A stretch of 35,810 nucleotides of DNA, taken from NCBI GenBank assembly GCA_030540435.1, contig JAUNWG010000018.1:1-35810 (forward strand), read 5' to 3'. The notes below the pieces were generated by a model. The model saw nothing but the letters and a program-made list of their open reading frames with translations, searched no databases and was not told the DNA's origin. Position numbers and translations under genes: made by a program. This DNA is from Eubacteriales bacterium (GTDB lineage: Bacteria; Bacillota; Clostridia; Oscillospirales; Butyricicoccaceae). Shown here in pieces: positions 15,150-22,504 of the stretch (position 1 is the first letter of the stretch; each line of letters starts with the position of its first letter).

Positions 15150-15683
15150 TTATTCCTCTACGACTTCGACCTGGTCAAGCTCCAGCTCAACCGGGGTCTC
15201 GCGTCCGAACACAGGGATGGTAATGCGAACCTGGTTCTGCCCGATATCGATCTCATCGACAACGCCGACAAAGTCGACAAACGGACCGCCGCAGACGCGA
15301 ACAGAATCACCGACCTTATAGCTTACTTCGACCTCGACGTCCTGTGTCTCTGCGCCCCACTTCGCTGCCTCCTCGTCGGTGAGCGGAAGCGGCTTGTTGG
15401 AGTTCGGGCTGACAAAGCCGGTGCAGCCGCGCGTATTGCGCACAAGATACCAGCTCTCATCAGTCAGGATCATCTTGACCAGCACATAACCCGGGAACAG
15501 CTTGCGCTCTACCTCGCGGGTCTTGCCGTCCTTGACCTCACGTACCTTTTCCACCGGAATGGTCACGTCCGTGATGAGGTCGTACAGCTTGCGGTTTTCA
15601 ACCGCCTTCATGATGGATGAGGCTACCTTATTTTCGTAGCCGGAATAGGTATGGATTACATACCACTTAGGTGTGTCAGACAT
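15150..15683 (-). CDS. nusG: Transcription termination/antitermination protein NusG
   Basis: A 177-residue elongation factor with the NGN domain (WYVIHTYSGYENKVASSI at the start) and a C-terminal KOW domain (VGDSVRVCGGPFVDFVGVVDEID). It binds RNA polymerase, modulates pausing and links to Rho or the ribosome. It is 21 bases downstream of secE. Length and domains are standard. Confidence 0.98.
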   Translation of the reverse strand: MSDTPKWYVIHTYSGYENKVASSIMKAVENRKLYDLITDVTIPVEKVREVKDGKTREVERKLFPGYVLVKMILTDESWYLVRNTRGCTGFVSPNSNKPLPLTDEEAAKWGAETQDVEVEVSYKVGDSVRVCGGPFVDFVGVVDEIDIGQNQVRITIPVFGRETPVELELDQVEVVEE

Positions 15684-15704
15684 ACAGTTCTCAAACCTTT
15701 CCGC

Positions 15705-15974
15705 TTATGCGACCACTTGAATCAGTGTTGTGATGCCCAGATTAAAGATTGCGTCAAGAATCCAGATAAACACGCCGATTACCAGAATGGTAGCGATAAC
15801 AATGGCAGTGTTCTTCGTTGTCTGCTTGCGGGTCGGCCACACGATCTTTTTGCATTCACTCTTCAGATCACGGAACCATTTGCCAATTCTGGAAAAGAAG
15901 CCCGGCTTCTTCTCCTTGCCGGAGTTTTTTTGCTTCTTATCGTTTGTAGAAGCGGTCTGCTCTTTTTTAGCCAT
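15705..15974 (-). CDS. secE: Preprotein translocase subunit SecE
   Basis: An 89-residue subunit of the SecYEG channel. A lysine-rich cytoplasmic N-terminus of about 30 residues comes before the conserved amphipathic segment SRIGKWFRDLKSECKKIVWP, with KQTTKNT after it. One C-terminal membrane helix (about 55-80) follows, as in most Gram-positive SecE proteins. It sits between rpmG and nusG. Confidence 0.97.
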   Translation of the reverse strand: MAKKEQTASTNDKKQKNSGKEKKPGFFSRIGKWFRDLKSECKKIVWPTRKQTTKNTAIVIATILVIGVFIWILDAIFNLGITTLIQVVA

Positions 15975-15997
15975 GAAGCCGTATCCTTTCTCCAGCC

Positions 15998-16147
15998 TTA
16001 CTTGCTCTCACGATGCAACGTGTGCTTCCGGCAGAACGGGCAGTACTTGTTCATCTCGAGACGCTCGGGATTGTTCTTCTTGTTTTTCATTGAGTCGTAG
16101 TTTCTCTGCTTGCACTCGGTGCATGCCAGGGTTACTTTAACGCGCAT
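15998..16147 (-). CDS. rpmG: 50S ribosomal protein L33
   Basis: A 49-residue protein starting [19 protein letters not shown]. The pairs C9/C12 and C36/C39 form the zinc ribbon of the zinc-binding form of L33. TTAAGGAGGTGCC precedes the ATG. It is the first gene of the rpmG-secE-nusG operon. Organisms that carry this form often have a cysteine-free second copy for zinc starvation; none is in the window. Confidence 0.97.
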   Translation of the reverse strand: MRVKVTLACTECKQRNYDSMKNKKNNPERLEMNKYCPFCRKHTLHRESK

Positions 16148-16202
16148 AACGGCACCTCCTTAAAAATTTGCCTCCCTTTGCAGGCGCTCTGTATTTCAGA
16201 GC

Positions 16203-16259
16203 AAAAAAAATACCCTGCATAGGTGTTACCATTATAACACGCAGGGTATCTTCCGTCAA
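16203..16259 (-). promoter_or_regulatory. rpmG operon promoter nested in a terminator hairpin
   Basis: On the minus strand the promoter is TTGACG (16254-16259) - 17 bases - TATAAT (16231-16236). The same DNA holds a terminator for transcripts coming from upstream: arms ATACCCTGC (16241-16249) and GCAGGGTAT (16210-16218), with inner GTGTTA/TAACAC, then TTTTTTTT. A transcript started at this promoter lacks the first arm, so it escapes termination. Confidence 0.8.
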
Positions 16260-16299
16260 TGCTGTTTTGTTCAATTATTTTCACAAATTCTCAGGCGGT

Positions 16300-16656
16300 C
16301 TAATTCGCCAAAAACCTAAAAATCCACATATACGCGATCATAATACAGTAGATCGTGTAGCAGACGATGGTAACCTTCCTGCCCTTGTCCTGCTTGCGGG
16401 TCAGAACCAGGCCCATCACGCCGCCGGCGAACGAGATCGGATAGCCGATCAGCTCATATCCGCCCCACGCTATGACAAAGCCGACGACCATGATGACGCA
16501 GGCAACGATGCTCAGCTTCAAATGCTTGTTGTTCTGCTCCTGCTTTTCGAGCAACTCCTGCTTCTGCTCCTCTGTCAGCCGCTTTTCCACCTTCGGCGCC
16601 GAATGATTCTGTGTACGCTTTGTTTTCTTTTTCCGATTGTTCTTGGATACTGCCAT
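16300..16656 (-). CDS. Small two- or three-helix membrane protein, paralogue 1
   Basis: A 118-residue protein of unknown function. A very basic N-terminus (MAVSKNNRKKKTKRTQNH) and a glutamate/glutamine-rich segment are followed by two or three hydrophobic helices (about 48-66, 70-88 and 96-115). The neighbouring gene at 16681-17034 has the same design, with shared pieces SKNNRKK, VACVIMVVGF versus VALAIMVVGF, ELIGYP versus SIIGYP and KVTIVCY versus KITIVCY. The two arose by tandem duplication. They are separated by 24 bases and probably co-transcribed from the promoter at 17066-17094. I do not recognise the family. Confidence 0.75.
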   Translation of the reverse strand: MAVSKNNRKKKTKRTQNHSAPKVEKRLTEEQKQELLEKQEQNNKHLKLSIVACVIMVVGFVIAWGGYELIGYPISFAGGVMGLVLTRKQDKGRKVTIVCYTIYCIMIAYMWIFRFLAN

Positions 16657-16680
16657 GAATGTACTCCTTATTCTTTCAGC

Positions 16681-17034
16681 TTACGCCTTATTTCCGGCCA
16701 GCATGCTGAACCATGTCAACATCAACAGGACAATAATCACGACATAGCACACGATTGTGATCTTATGGTTTGTCGTATCCCACTTCGTCCGTACCAGTCC
16801 AACTGCCGCACCCAAGGCAGCAACCGGATAGCCAATGATGCTATAGCTGGTAAAGCTCGCAAGCAAAAAGCCCACGACCATGATGGCAAGCGCTACAAAG
16901 CTGATGACCTGCTCCTGCTTCCAGTCGCGTACGCGCTTTACCTCCGAAGCGCTCTTCTGTTCCTGCGCCTGCCGCGCAGCATGGTTCTTTGCCCGTTTCT
17001 TTCCTTTTTTCCGATTGTTTTTCGATGTTGCCAT
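16681..17034 (-). CDS. Small two- or three-helix membrane protein, paralogue 2
   Basis: A 117-residue protein, the upstream copy of the tandem pair. It begins MATSKNNRKKGKKRAKNH, has a short charged linker with little glutamine compared with its partner, then hydrophobic helices and the shared motifs IMVVGF, IIGYPVAALGAAVGL and HKITIVCY. The promoter is near-consensus and shares a short intergenic region with the divergent ruvX gene. Function is unknown. A role at the membrane with a cytoplasmic basic tail that might touch nucleic acid or lipid head groups is only a guess. Confidence 0.75.
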   Translation of the reverse strand: MATSKNNRKKGKKRAKNHAARQAQEQKSASEVKRVRDWKQEQVISFVALAIMVVGFLLASFTSYSIIGYPVAALGAAVGLVRTKWDTTNHKITIVCYVVIIVLLMLTWFSMLAGNKA

Positions 17035-17065
17035 TTTTTATCCTCCATGCGCTCACTGTTCTTCC

Positions 17066-17094
17066 ATTATACCAATCCATGCCGGAAAGTGCAA
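17066..17094 (-). promoter_or_regulatory. Promoter of the tandem membrane-protein genes
   Basis: On the minus strand, TTGCAC (17089-17094) and TATAAT (17066-17071) have a 17-base spacer. Confidence 0.78.
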
Positions 17095-17100
17095 TGCAAT

Positions 17101-17129
17101 TTGCATCAGATTGCCGCCTGTGCTATACT
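17101..17129 (+). promoter_or_regulatory. Promoter of ruvX
   Basis: TTGCAT (17101-17106) and TATACT (17124-17129) have a 17-base spacer. It is back to back with the promoter of the opposite operon; the two -35 boxes are only six bases apart. Confidence 0.78.
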
Positions 17130-17166
17130 TTTGATAATTGTATGATCGGAAAGGAACGAAAAACAT

Positions 17167-17586
17167 ATGAAAATCATGGGGATTGATTACGGGGATGCGC
17201 GTACCGGCGTATCCATCTCCGACCCAACCGGCTTCCTTGCCGGTTCACCGCAGGTCATTGCAACATGGAACACGGACGAGCTGCTGGAAAAGCTGACAGC
17301 GCTGGCAAAACGCGAGAAAATTGAGGAGATCGTCATGGGTCTGCCAAAAAATATGAACGCAACGCAGGGCGAACGCGCAGAGAAATGCCGTACACTTGGT
17401 GCCGAGTTGGAAAAGCGCACCGGGATACCGGTTATTTTCTGGGATGAACGCCGCACAACCATCGAAGCGCACGCAATCCTCCACGCCACTGGCAAAAAGC
17501 AGAAAAAGCACAAAAAAAATGTAGATGCTGTCGCCGCTTCGCTGATCTTGCAGGGCTATCTGGATTTTAAACGGATGCAGGGATGA
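17167..17586 (+). CDS. ruvX: Putative pre-16S rRNA nuclease / Holliday junction resolvase YqgF
   Basis: A 139-residue RNase H-fold nuclease. The first acidic motif GIDYGDARTG (5-14, D7), the central VMGLPKNMNATQG (56-68), FWDERRTT (D93/E94) and the last acidic residue D120 are all present. In bacteria it matures the 5' end of 16S rRNA; the resolvase name is older. GGAAAGGAAC precedes the ATG. In many Firmicutes it stands with alaS and yrzB, but here it is alone and convergent with an XRE gene 15 bases away. Confidence 0.95.
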   Translation: MKIMGIDYGDARTGVSISDPTGFLAGSPQVIATWNTDELLEKLTALAKREKIEEIVMGLPKNMNATQGERAEKCRTLGAELEKRTGIPVIFWDERRTTIEAHAILHATGKKQKKHKKNVDAVAASLILQGYLDFKRMQG

Positions 17587-17601
17587 CATCATCCGCGGAT
17601 A

Positions 17602-18225
17602 TTATTCCATCAGGCGCAGCCCCTCTTCCCTTGTGACGGTCACACTGCCACCCCTGCTTTCAAAATAGTCCTCGATATGTGCCGCGACCTGATTCGCATC
17701 GTCATAGCTCTCCACATCGGCATGATTGGCGATAAAAGCGTCACCGCCCGCCGTCATCACCTGATAATTGCTGTCGTATTCCACCTCGTAGACATACTCC
17801 TGCTGATTCAGCGTGCATGTCCACTCGGTTTTTCCCGCTGCCTCTTGGTCAATATTGGTATAATTTACCATGCCAAGAACAATGAGCAGTACAAAGGCAA
17901 CGCCCACAACGGCTAAAATGCCAAAGACAATCTTCCAGATCCATCTGGACCTCCGGTTGCTGATGGCAAGCTGCTCGTTGATCCTTGCCAGCTGCTCTGC
18001 AATTTCATTCCTGCCCTGTGTGTCGTCGGGCACATCTGCGCCCAGCAGCTGGCTCACACTGACCTCAAGCACCTCCGCAAGCCGTTGTAGGATATCGGCG
18101 TCAGGTACCGAAAGACCCTTTTCCCATTTCGATACCGTCTGCCGCACAACATGCAGTTCGATTGCAAGCGCTTCCTGCGTATAGCCTTTTTTCTGGCGCA
18201 GTGCCTTGAGATTTTCATGGAACAT
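17602..18225 (-). CDS. XRE-family regulator with a membrane anchor
   Basis: A 207-residue protein. Residues 1-63 are a classic helix-turn-helix: MFHENLKALRQKKGYTQEAL, then VVRQTVSKWEKGLSVPD. A linker with a short helical stretch leads to one membrane helix (about 95-119) and an external C-terminal domain of about 85 residues beginning near the TEWTCTLN strand. This is a one-component sensor layout: outside domain, membrane helix, DNA-binding head. A TATAAT (18252-18257) with a weak TTGCCG -35 and AAAGGAGG upstream supports the start. Target genes are unknown. Confidence 0.88.
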   Translation of the reverse strand: MFHENLKALRQKKGYTQEALAIELHVVRQTVSKWEKGLSVPDADILQRLAEVLEVSVSQLLGADVPDDTQGRNEIAEQLARINEQLAISNRRSRWIWKIVFGILAVVGVAFVLLIVLGMVNYTNIDQEAAGKTEWTCTLNQQEYVYEVEYDSNYQVMTAGGDAFIANHADVESYDDANQVAAHIEDYFESRGGSVTVTREEGLRLME

Positions 18226-18330
18226 AGCTGATACCTCCTTTATTTGGCTCCATTATAGCCCCGGTGCGGCAGGCGCGGCAAGCAACGCAAATTAACATTG
18301 GGAAATCGTCTGAATTTTAAGGCAACCATA

Positions 18331-18382
18331 TCAAAATAAAGCCAGCTTTTGACCAGAGAACACTTTTCCGATCATAAGCTGG
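18331..18382 (-). terminator. Possible terminator downstream of the CAT-like gene
   Basis: CCAGCTT (18342-18348) and AAGCTGG (18376-18382) form a stem with a long loop. On the minus strand CTTTATTTTG follows. The large loop makes this a weak case. Confidence 0.35.
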
Positions 18383-18423
18383 TTCTTTTATATCGCGCGT
18401 GACGCGATATACCGCAGATTAAT

Positions 18424-19047
18424 TTACAGTTTTAACGTGCTTATCTCAGCCTGTAAACATTCGAGAAATTTTGCAGCATGTCCGCCATCCATTTGTGTAT
18501 GGTGAAATTGAAACGATATGGAAAGCGTCGTTTTTAAGAAATTCCTTTTATATCTTCCCCAGATGATAAACGGATTGTTATAGAATCCTGCATAAATATT
18601 TACCGCTCCATCAATTTCCGTCTGCACAAGCGCGGAAGTGCCGATCACCATATAATCGTCGCCAAGGTCATATGGTTCACAGGTGTCATGCACCTGACGA
18701 GTCAATCGCAAGTAATCCTGATTGAACTGTTCTAACTGCGCAGAAAATGGGATGTCACAGGTATTAATATCTCCATCCTTTGTCGTAACGACCGTATTTA
18801 CTGCAATGCTGTCATATTGCATCAGCGCATTGCCTACCGGCAGTAAATAAAATTCCTCCATTTGCGAAGCAGCTTTGCCAATGCACCAACACAGTAACAT
18901 ATTGAGTTTATAGTTATGCTTCCGGCTCAGCTTCACAAGATTGCTGATATCTAACGTTTTAAAAAGTGTTATCATCGGCATCGGCGCTTCCATCCACAGT
19001 TCAAAGGCCGTTGCACGTTTTGTCTGTTTTGGGTCGATTTCTTTCAA
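18424..19047 (-). CDS. Chloramphenicol acetyltransferase-like O-acetyltransferase
   Basis: A 207-residue protein of the CatA fold, which transfers acetyl from acetyl-CoA to a hydroxyl group. The active-site motif FHHTQMDGGH (181-190) gives catalytic H183 and D187, as in HHxxxDG of known enzymes. The front part resembles the family too (RATAFELWMEAPMPMITLFKTLDI, LNMLLCWCIGKAASQMEEF). The second part of the active-site signature is DGGH instead of the usual DGFH, so real chloramphenicol resistance is unproven; many chromosomal relatives act on other substrates. The DNA is noticeably more AT-rich than its neighbours, suggesting acquisition. It is monocistronic, with tandem repeats at the 5' side. 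Confidence 0.85.
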   Translation of the reverse strand: MKEIDPKQTKRATAFELWMEAPMPMITLFKTLDISNLVKLSRKHNYKLNMLLCWCIGKAASQMEEFYLLPVGNALMQYDSIAVNTVVTTKDGDINTCDIPFSAQLEQFNQDYLRLTRQVHDTCEPYDLGDDYMVIGTSALVQTEIDGAVNIYAGFYNNPFIIWGRYKRNFLKTTLSISFQFHHTQMDGGHAAKFLECLQAEISTLKL

Positions 19048-19073
19048 TTTGATTGCTCCTTATACATTCTGAT

Positions 19074-19095
19074 TGTCATACAATCTGTCATACAA
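19074..19095. repeat. Two direct 10-bp repeats upstream of the CAT-like gene
   Basis: TGTCATACAA occurs at 19074-19083 and again at 19086-19095, a 12-base period. On the coding (minus) strand these read TTGTATGACA twice, ahead of a possible -10 TATAAG. They could be a regulator or activator binding site or a duplicated -35 region. Confidence 0.55.
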
Positions 19096-19098
19096 AAG

Positions 19099-19125
19099 GG
19101 GTGCACCGTTTTTCACAGTGCACCC
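19099..19125 (-). terminator. Terminator of the SLH-peptidase gene
   Basis: GGGTGCAC / GTGCACCC is a perfect 8-base stem with an 11-base loop, followed by CTTTTGT on the minus strand and TTTCATTTTG on the plus strand. It separates the peptidase gene from the CAT-like gene downstream. Confidence 0.75.
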
Positions 19126-19142
19126 TTTCATTTTGTCTGTTA

Positions 19143-20720
19143 TCACGTACCAAAGTACGAGAAATGCATATAATCCTTTTTGCTGTTCCATGTGCCGCCC
19201 CAGCCGAAGCCGTACTTTGCAAAAATACGGACGACATCGCCGTTTGCCGGGATGGAATACGGGTCGGAACCTGGTGTCCAGTGCGTGCCGGTCAAAGCCT
19301 TACCGCTGTTGGTACACATATAATTCTCTTCCCAGTTGATGTCGATTGCCGTGCCCAAGCAGTGCTCAGAGGACGAACCGTCGCCACGCCAGCAGTAACC
19401 GCCCAGATTATGGATCGGGAACTGCTCACCGCCCGCATAAATCTCTGCAAAAATCTGCTGAACCGTAGCAGCCAATGCTTGATGGATCTGGAAGCTGACA
19501 TTTCGTGTGATCTTGTTGCCGTTTTTGTCAAAATCCCATACCTGAACAGTAATCGTTACCTGATGGCTTGCTGCTTCTGTGGAATTTGCATACTTATGAT
19601 AGCTTGCGCCGCTGCCGAAGATACGTGCGACCTTCTGGCTGTAGCTCTCGCCATAATACGACATGCCTGCCGGAATCGTTCCTGCGATCAAATCTCCCTG
19701 TGGATTCGTTCCGTCGGATGGTATGAGCAGTGTACCGCCTTCATCGGTTGCAGCTGCCTGTGCCGTTACTGTAAGCATTGCCGTCTGTCCCGAAGATGCC
19801 AGCAGCTTGCCAGAGCAATCAAAACCATCTACCGACCAATACCACAGCCCCGGCTGCTCTGCGATCTCCTGCGGCAGCGCCAGCTCCTGTGCACCGCTGC
19901 CTGCGGAGCTTACCTGCTCGGTCAGCACTGGGACACTGTTAAAACCATCGTTCTGATAAAAATACACCAGATAATAATCTGCACCGCAGCCAGTCCAGCT
20001 GACCGCACTTGCGCCGGAATGCATGGATATCTGGCTGACATTTTGTACGCCGCTGTTGCCGCGTCCGGTATGTACTGCTGCTGCTGCACGATAAGCCAGG
20101 ATACCTGCCTGCTCGGTGTTTACGACTTCACCGACGCCGAGCTTTGCATTTCCTATGCCGCTGGACAGTCCCTCACGCACAAAATATGCCATACTGTCCT
20201 GCGCCCAATCCGGCACATAAGCACCATCTATAAAGGTATACAGTGTCTCTGCGATCTCATTTTCAGAAACGCTTACCTCTTTTCCACTCTGCAGCATCGC
20301 ACGATACAGCATGGCAATAAACTGCTGTCGATTCGCTGATTCATCGGGACGGAACGCGCCGTTTTCTTCTTCGGTCAAACCAAGCAGCCATGCCTGCTGG
20401 ACATCTGCGTCCTGCGTATCCGTATACGGGCATACACTGCGCCGCGCTGTACTTTGCTGCATCAAGCTGTTATAATCCGTACCGCTCAAAGAAGCATACA
20501 GCCGCACTGCCATCGAACACATCTGCGCCCGGGTGACAGGCTGGCTCGCTGCCTGACCATCCATGCTCGGTGGAAGAAGTGCCGCCTGATCTGCCGCTTT
20601 TAAGAGGCTTTCCGCCTGTTCAGACGGTTCGCCTATGCTAACTGCTGATGCTGGTGTTTGGCACAGCAGGCATGCGCACAGCATTGCTGCGGCTGCACAG
20701 CCTGTAAACTTAAGCCTCAT
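19143..20720 (-). CDS. Secreted SLH-domain protein with C-terminal peptidase M15 (VanY/D,D-carboxypeptidase-like)
   Basis: A 525-residue exported protein. A signal peptide (residues 1-26, ending TPASA) is followed by S-layer-homology-like segments (about 35-220), a fibronectin-like or linker region (225-330) and a C-terminal metallopeptidase. The zinc/catalytic pattern is SEHCLGTAIDIN (451-462, H453 and D460) with DYMHF (516-520, H519), as in M15 enzymes that trim peptidoglycan stem peptides. The enzyme should be held to the cell wall by the SLH part and cut D-Ala-D-Ala or peptide cross-bridges. The promoter is TTTGCA-17-TAAAAT; GAGGTGATATC precedes the ATG. The SLH match is weak but repeated. 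Confidence 0.85.
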   Translation of the reverse strand: MRLKFTGCAAAAMLCACLLCQTPASAVSIGEPSEQAESLLKAADQAALLPPSMDGQAASQPVTRAQMCSMAVRLYASLSGTDYNSLMQQSTARRSVCPYTDTQDADVQQAWLLGLTEEENGAFRPDESANRQQFIAMLYRAMLQSGKEVSVSENEIAETLYTFIDGAYVPDWAQDSMAYFVREGLSSGIGNAKLGVGEVVNTEQAGILAYRAAAAVHTGRGNSGVQNVSQISMHSGASAVSWTGCGADYYLVYFYQNDGFNSVPVLTEQVSSAGSGAQELALPQEIAEQPGLWYWSVDGFDCSGKLLASSGQTAMLTVTAQAAATDEGGTLLIPSDGTNPQGDLIAGTIPAGMSYYGESYSQKVARIFGSGASYHKYANSTEAASHQVTITVQVWDFDKNGNKITRNVSFQIHQALAATVQQIFAEIYAGGEQFPIHNLGGYCWRGDGSSSEHCLGTAIDINWEENYMCTNSGKALTGTHWTPGSDPYSIPANGDVVRIFAKYGFGWGGTWNSKKDYMHFSYFGT

Positions 20721-20845
20721 TATATCGATATCACCTCGTTGTTGCCTTGTTTCTATTGTTATTCAATTTATTTTATCATATTTTCGCTGTACTGCAAACA
20801 AAAAACTGTAAAAAAATCCACAAAATCTTTCGGCTTTTTCTCTGG

Positions 20846-21550
20846 TTATTCTAAGATATCCCGATGCTCTTTGCTGGCACGCTCAAATACTGTCAATATC
20901 CCATCCCGTGAACAGGTTGCAAGAAAAATAGAGGACAGCGTTGTCTTATGCTGCTTTTCCAGCTGTTTGTTAAGCCACTGCGTATCATAGCCCATATTCT
21001 GAAGATTCTTTTCCATAATTTTTCCGTCAATAATCACATTGCCGCACATCGCTTCCTGCTGCACAGAAACCGCCAGATCCTCCGGTGTTGCCGGACGAGT
21101 GCGGCTGACCGGTAAAATACTGATCTTACCATTGGATTCCAGCACTGCTGTCTCGATCTGATTCAAGTCAAAATACCCGCAGCTGCGGCATTCCATCTGA
21201 AACTCATGGATATCCATATGTGCCCGCCGAAAATTTTTGTCATATATTTTCCCTTTATCCAGCAGGACGATCGCCCGTCCATTGATGGCACGCCGCGCCT
21301 TGACAGAATGATCTGCAAGCAGCGCCAACAGCCATGTCACTGCACCATATACAACCAGCGCCAGCAGCCATTCCCAAAACTCCTGCCCTTCGGCAACAGA
21401 CAATTCTGCCGCGATCGAACCGATCGTAATTCCATTTACATAGTCAAATGTACTCAGCTGTGCCAGCTGGCGATACCCGATCAGCTTGGTTATGGCAAAT
21501 AATGCTGCAATGGAAAACAATGCTGTCAGTGCCGTGCGCGCGAAAATCAT
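20846..21550 (-). CDS. DUF421 / YetF-family membrane protein
   Basis: A 234-residue protein with three N-terminal membrane helices and a cytoplasmic C-terminal domain. Family marks are STFDYVNGITIGSIAAEL (typical F-D-x-V-x-x-I-x-x-G), the charged segment KARRAINGRAIVLLDKGKI, and EFQMECRSCGYFDLNQIETAVLESNGKISILP. The start ATG 21550 is chosen because GGGAG lies about 10 bases before and the first helix begins right after; the longer open frame to 21646 has a charged non-conserved head. Function is unknown; the family is linked to spore or envelope stress in Bacillus relatives. Confidence 0.9.
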   Translation of the reverse strand: MIFARTALTALFSIAALFAITKLIGYRQLAQLSTFDYVNGITIGSIAAELSVAEGQEFWEWLLALVVYGAVTWLLALLADHSVKARRAINGRAIVLLDKGKIYDKNFRRAHMDIHEFQMECRSCGYFDLNQIETAVLESNGKISILPVSRTRPATPEDLAVSVQQEAMCGNVIIDGKIMEKNLQNMGYDTQWLNKQLEKQHKTTLSSIFLATCSRDGILTVFERASKEHRDILE

Positions 21551-21650
21551 ATTGTTAAATCTCCCTTTTCCTGTTTCTCTATAGCCTGCGCCGTTTTTTG
21601 CAGACTTATGCACGGGAATCGATGGAATACGGACAGTAATTCGCACACAG

Positions 21651-21680
21651 AAAAAGAGCAGGCCACTATGGGTCTGCTCT
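21651..21680 (-). terminator. Terminator of the small gene at 21708
   Basis: AGAGCAGaCCC / GGcCTGCTCT with a short loop is followed by TTTTTCTG on the minus strand. Confidence 0.8.
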
Positions 21681-21707
21681 AAGTGTTATATTACGTTTCC
21701 CAACAAA

Positions 21708-21878
21708 TTAGTCGTCACCACGTAGAAGATTATCTGCATAGTCTCTCAGGCTTTCAAAGGAATTTACACCGTTCGCACGGGTGCTGATCTGCTCTCTCAC
21801 GTAATCGGGCAGCTTTTCAAAATACTGTTTGGCCTCCGGCGCATCTGCCAAGAGAGCATACAAGTCTGGATATTTCAA
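21708..21878 (-). CDS. Small conserved clostridial protein (56 aa), function unknown
   Basis: A 56-residue soluble protein beginning with TTG (21878), chosen because GAGGTG stands six bases upstream and the sequence before it is hydrophobic and unlikely. It starts MKYPDLYALLADAPEAKQYFE, continues LPDYVREQISTRANGVNSFESL and ends DYADNLLRGDD. I recall near-identical short proteins in many Clostridia, but no function. Promoter TATACT lies very near the start, so the untranslated leader is short. A terminator follows the stop. Confidence 0.75.
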   Translation of the reverse strand: MKYPDLYALLADAPEAKQYFEKLPDYVREQISTRANGVNSFESLRDYADNLLRGDD

Positions 21879-21919
21879 AGTAATCACCTCAAAAGTAGTA
21901 TACCCATAGAGAAAAGAAA

Positions 21920-22218
21920 TTGTACAAGCAGGCACTAGAAAAATATAGAATAAATACAACCGCAACTTTCTCCATTTATAGCCTCAAATCGCCAAAAAGA
22001 TTGCAAGAAACCGTCATCAGCTTCAACGAAGAAGACCTGACGTCAGAAGTATTCACATGCAACAAACCCATGCTGCGCCAGCTGGAAAATCTGGCAAAAA
22101 AGCGACCCTTCCACATACACTACATCTCGGACAGCGGCGACAGCACAAATACCTACAGCATACCAAAACATGGTTGAAAATCCGGTCGAACCGCTTGCTA
22201 TGTGCAGTGGAACAAATG
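21920..22218 (+). pseudogene. Frameshifted remnant of a small mobile-element-type protein
   Basis: The frame opens with a weak TTG (21920) and runs to a TGA at 22175-22177. It contains EEDLTSEVFTCNKPMLRQLENLAKKRP and TYSIPKHG. Relatives, as I recall them from phage and conjugative elements, end in PKSW-[VL]-KIR. Here the continuation WLKIRSNRLL is present but one base out of frame (TGG at 22171), so a single base was lost in the codon after PK. It lies just downstream of the 3' end of tRNA-Thr, a usual integration site. It could also be a short but real gene ending at 22177. Confidence 0.55.
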
Positions 22219-22256
22219 CAAAAAACCGTCCATTTCCTACGAAACAGACGGTTTAT
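22219..22256 (-). terminator. Terminator of tRNA-Thr (CGT)
   Basis: AAACCGTC / GACGGTTT with a 16-base loop is followed by a T-run on the minus strand, immediately after the CCA end of the tRNA. Confidence 0.75.
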
Positions 22257-22258
22257 CA

Positions 22259-22333
22259 TGGAGCTAATGGTGGGAATCGAACCCACGACCTGCTCATTAC
22301 GAGTGAGCTGCTCTACCTCTGAGCCACATTAGC
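22259..22333 (-). tRNA. tRNA-Thr (CGT)
   Basis: A 75-nucleotide tRNA with acceptor stem GCTAATG / CATTAGC, discriminator T, encoded CCA and anticodon stem-loop CTCACTCGTAATGAG, anticodon CGT. Its promoter is TTGACG (22368-22373) - 17 - TAGAAT (22345-22350). Confidence 0.95.
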
Positions 22334-22344
22334 ATCTGAAAGAG

Positions 22345-22373
22345 ATTCTAACACAACATGCCGTATTCGTCAA
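22345..22373 (-). promoter_or_regulatory. Promoter of tRNA-Thr (CGT)
   Basis: TTGACG and TAGAAT with a 17-base spacer on the minus strand, about five to ten bases before the mature 5' end. Confidence 0.8.
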
Positions 22374-22416
22374 GGTGAAAAAATAAAATTTATCGGAATA
22401 TTTTGTAATTTTCCAC

Positions 22417-22444
22417 TTGACAAGCCTCCGGAAAACATTATAAT
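22417..22444 (+). promoter_or_regulatory. Promoter of rpsF-ssb-rpsR
   Basis: TTGACA (22417-22422) and TATAAT (22439-22444) with a 16-base spacer. The leader (about 22451-22490) can form a hairpin GCTCACAC / GTGTGGGC, where S6 or S6-S18 feedback could act; that is a guess from the operon type. Confidence 0.85.
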
Positions 22445-22504
22445 GGAATAGTATCCTTGCTCACACAAAGGGTGTGGGCCAAAGTCCAAAAGGAGGTGCT
22501 TAAA

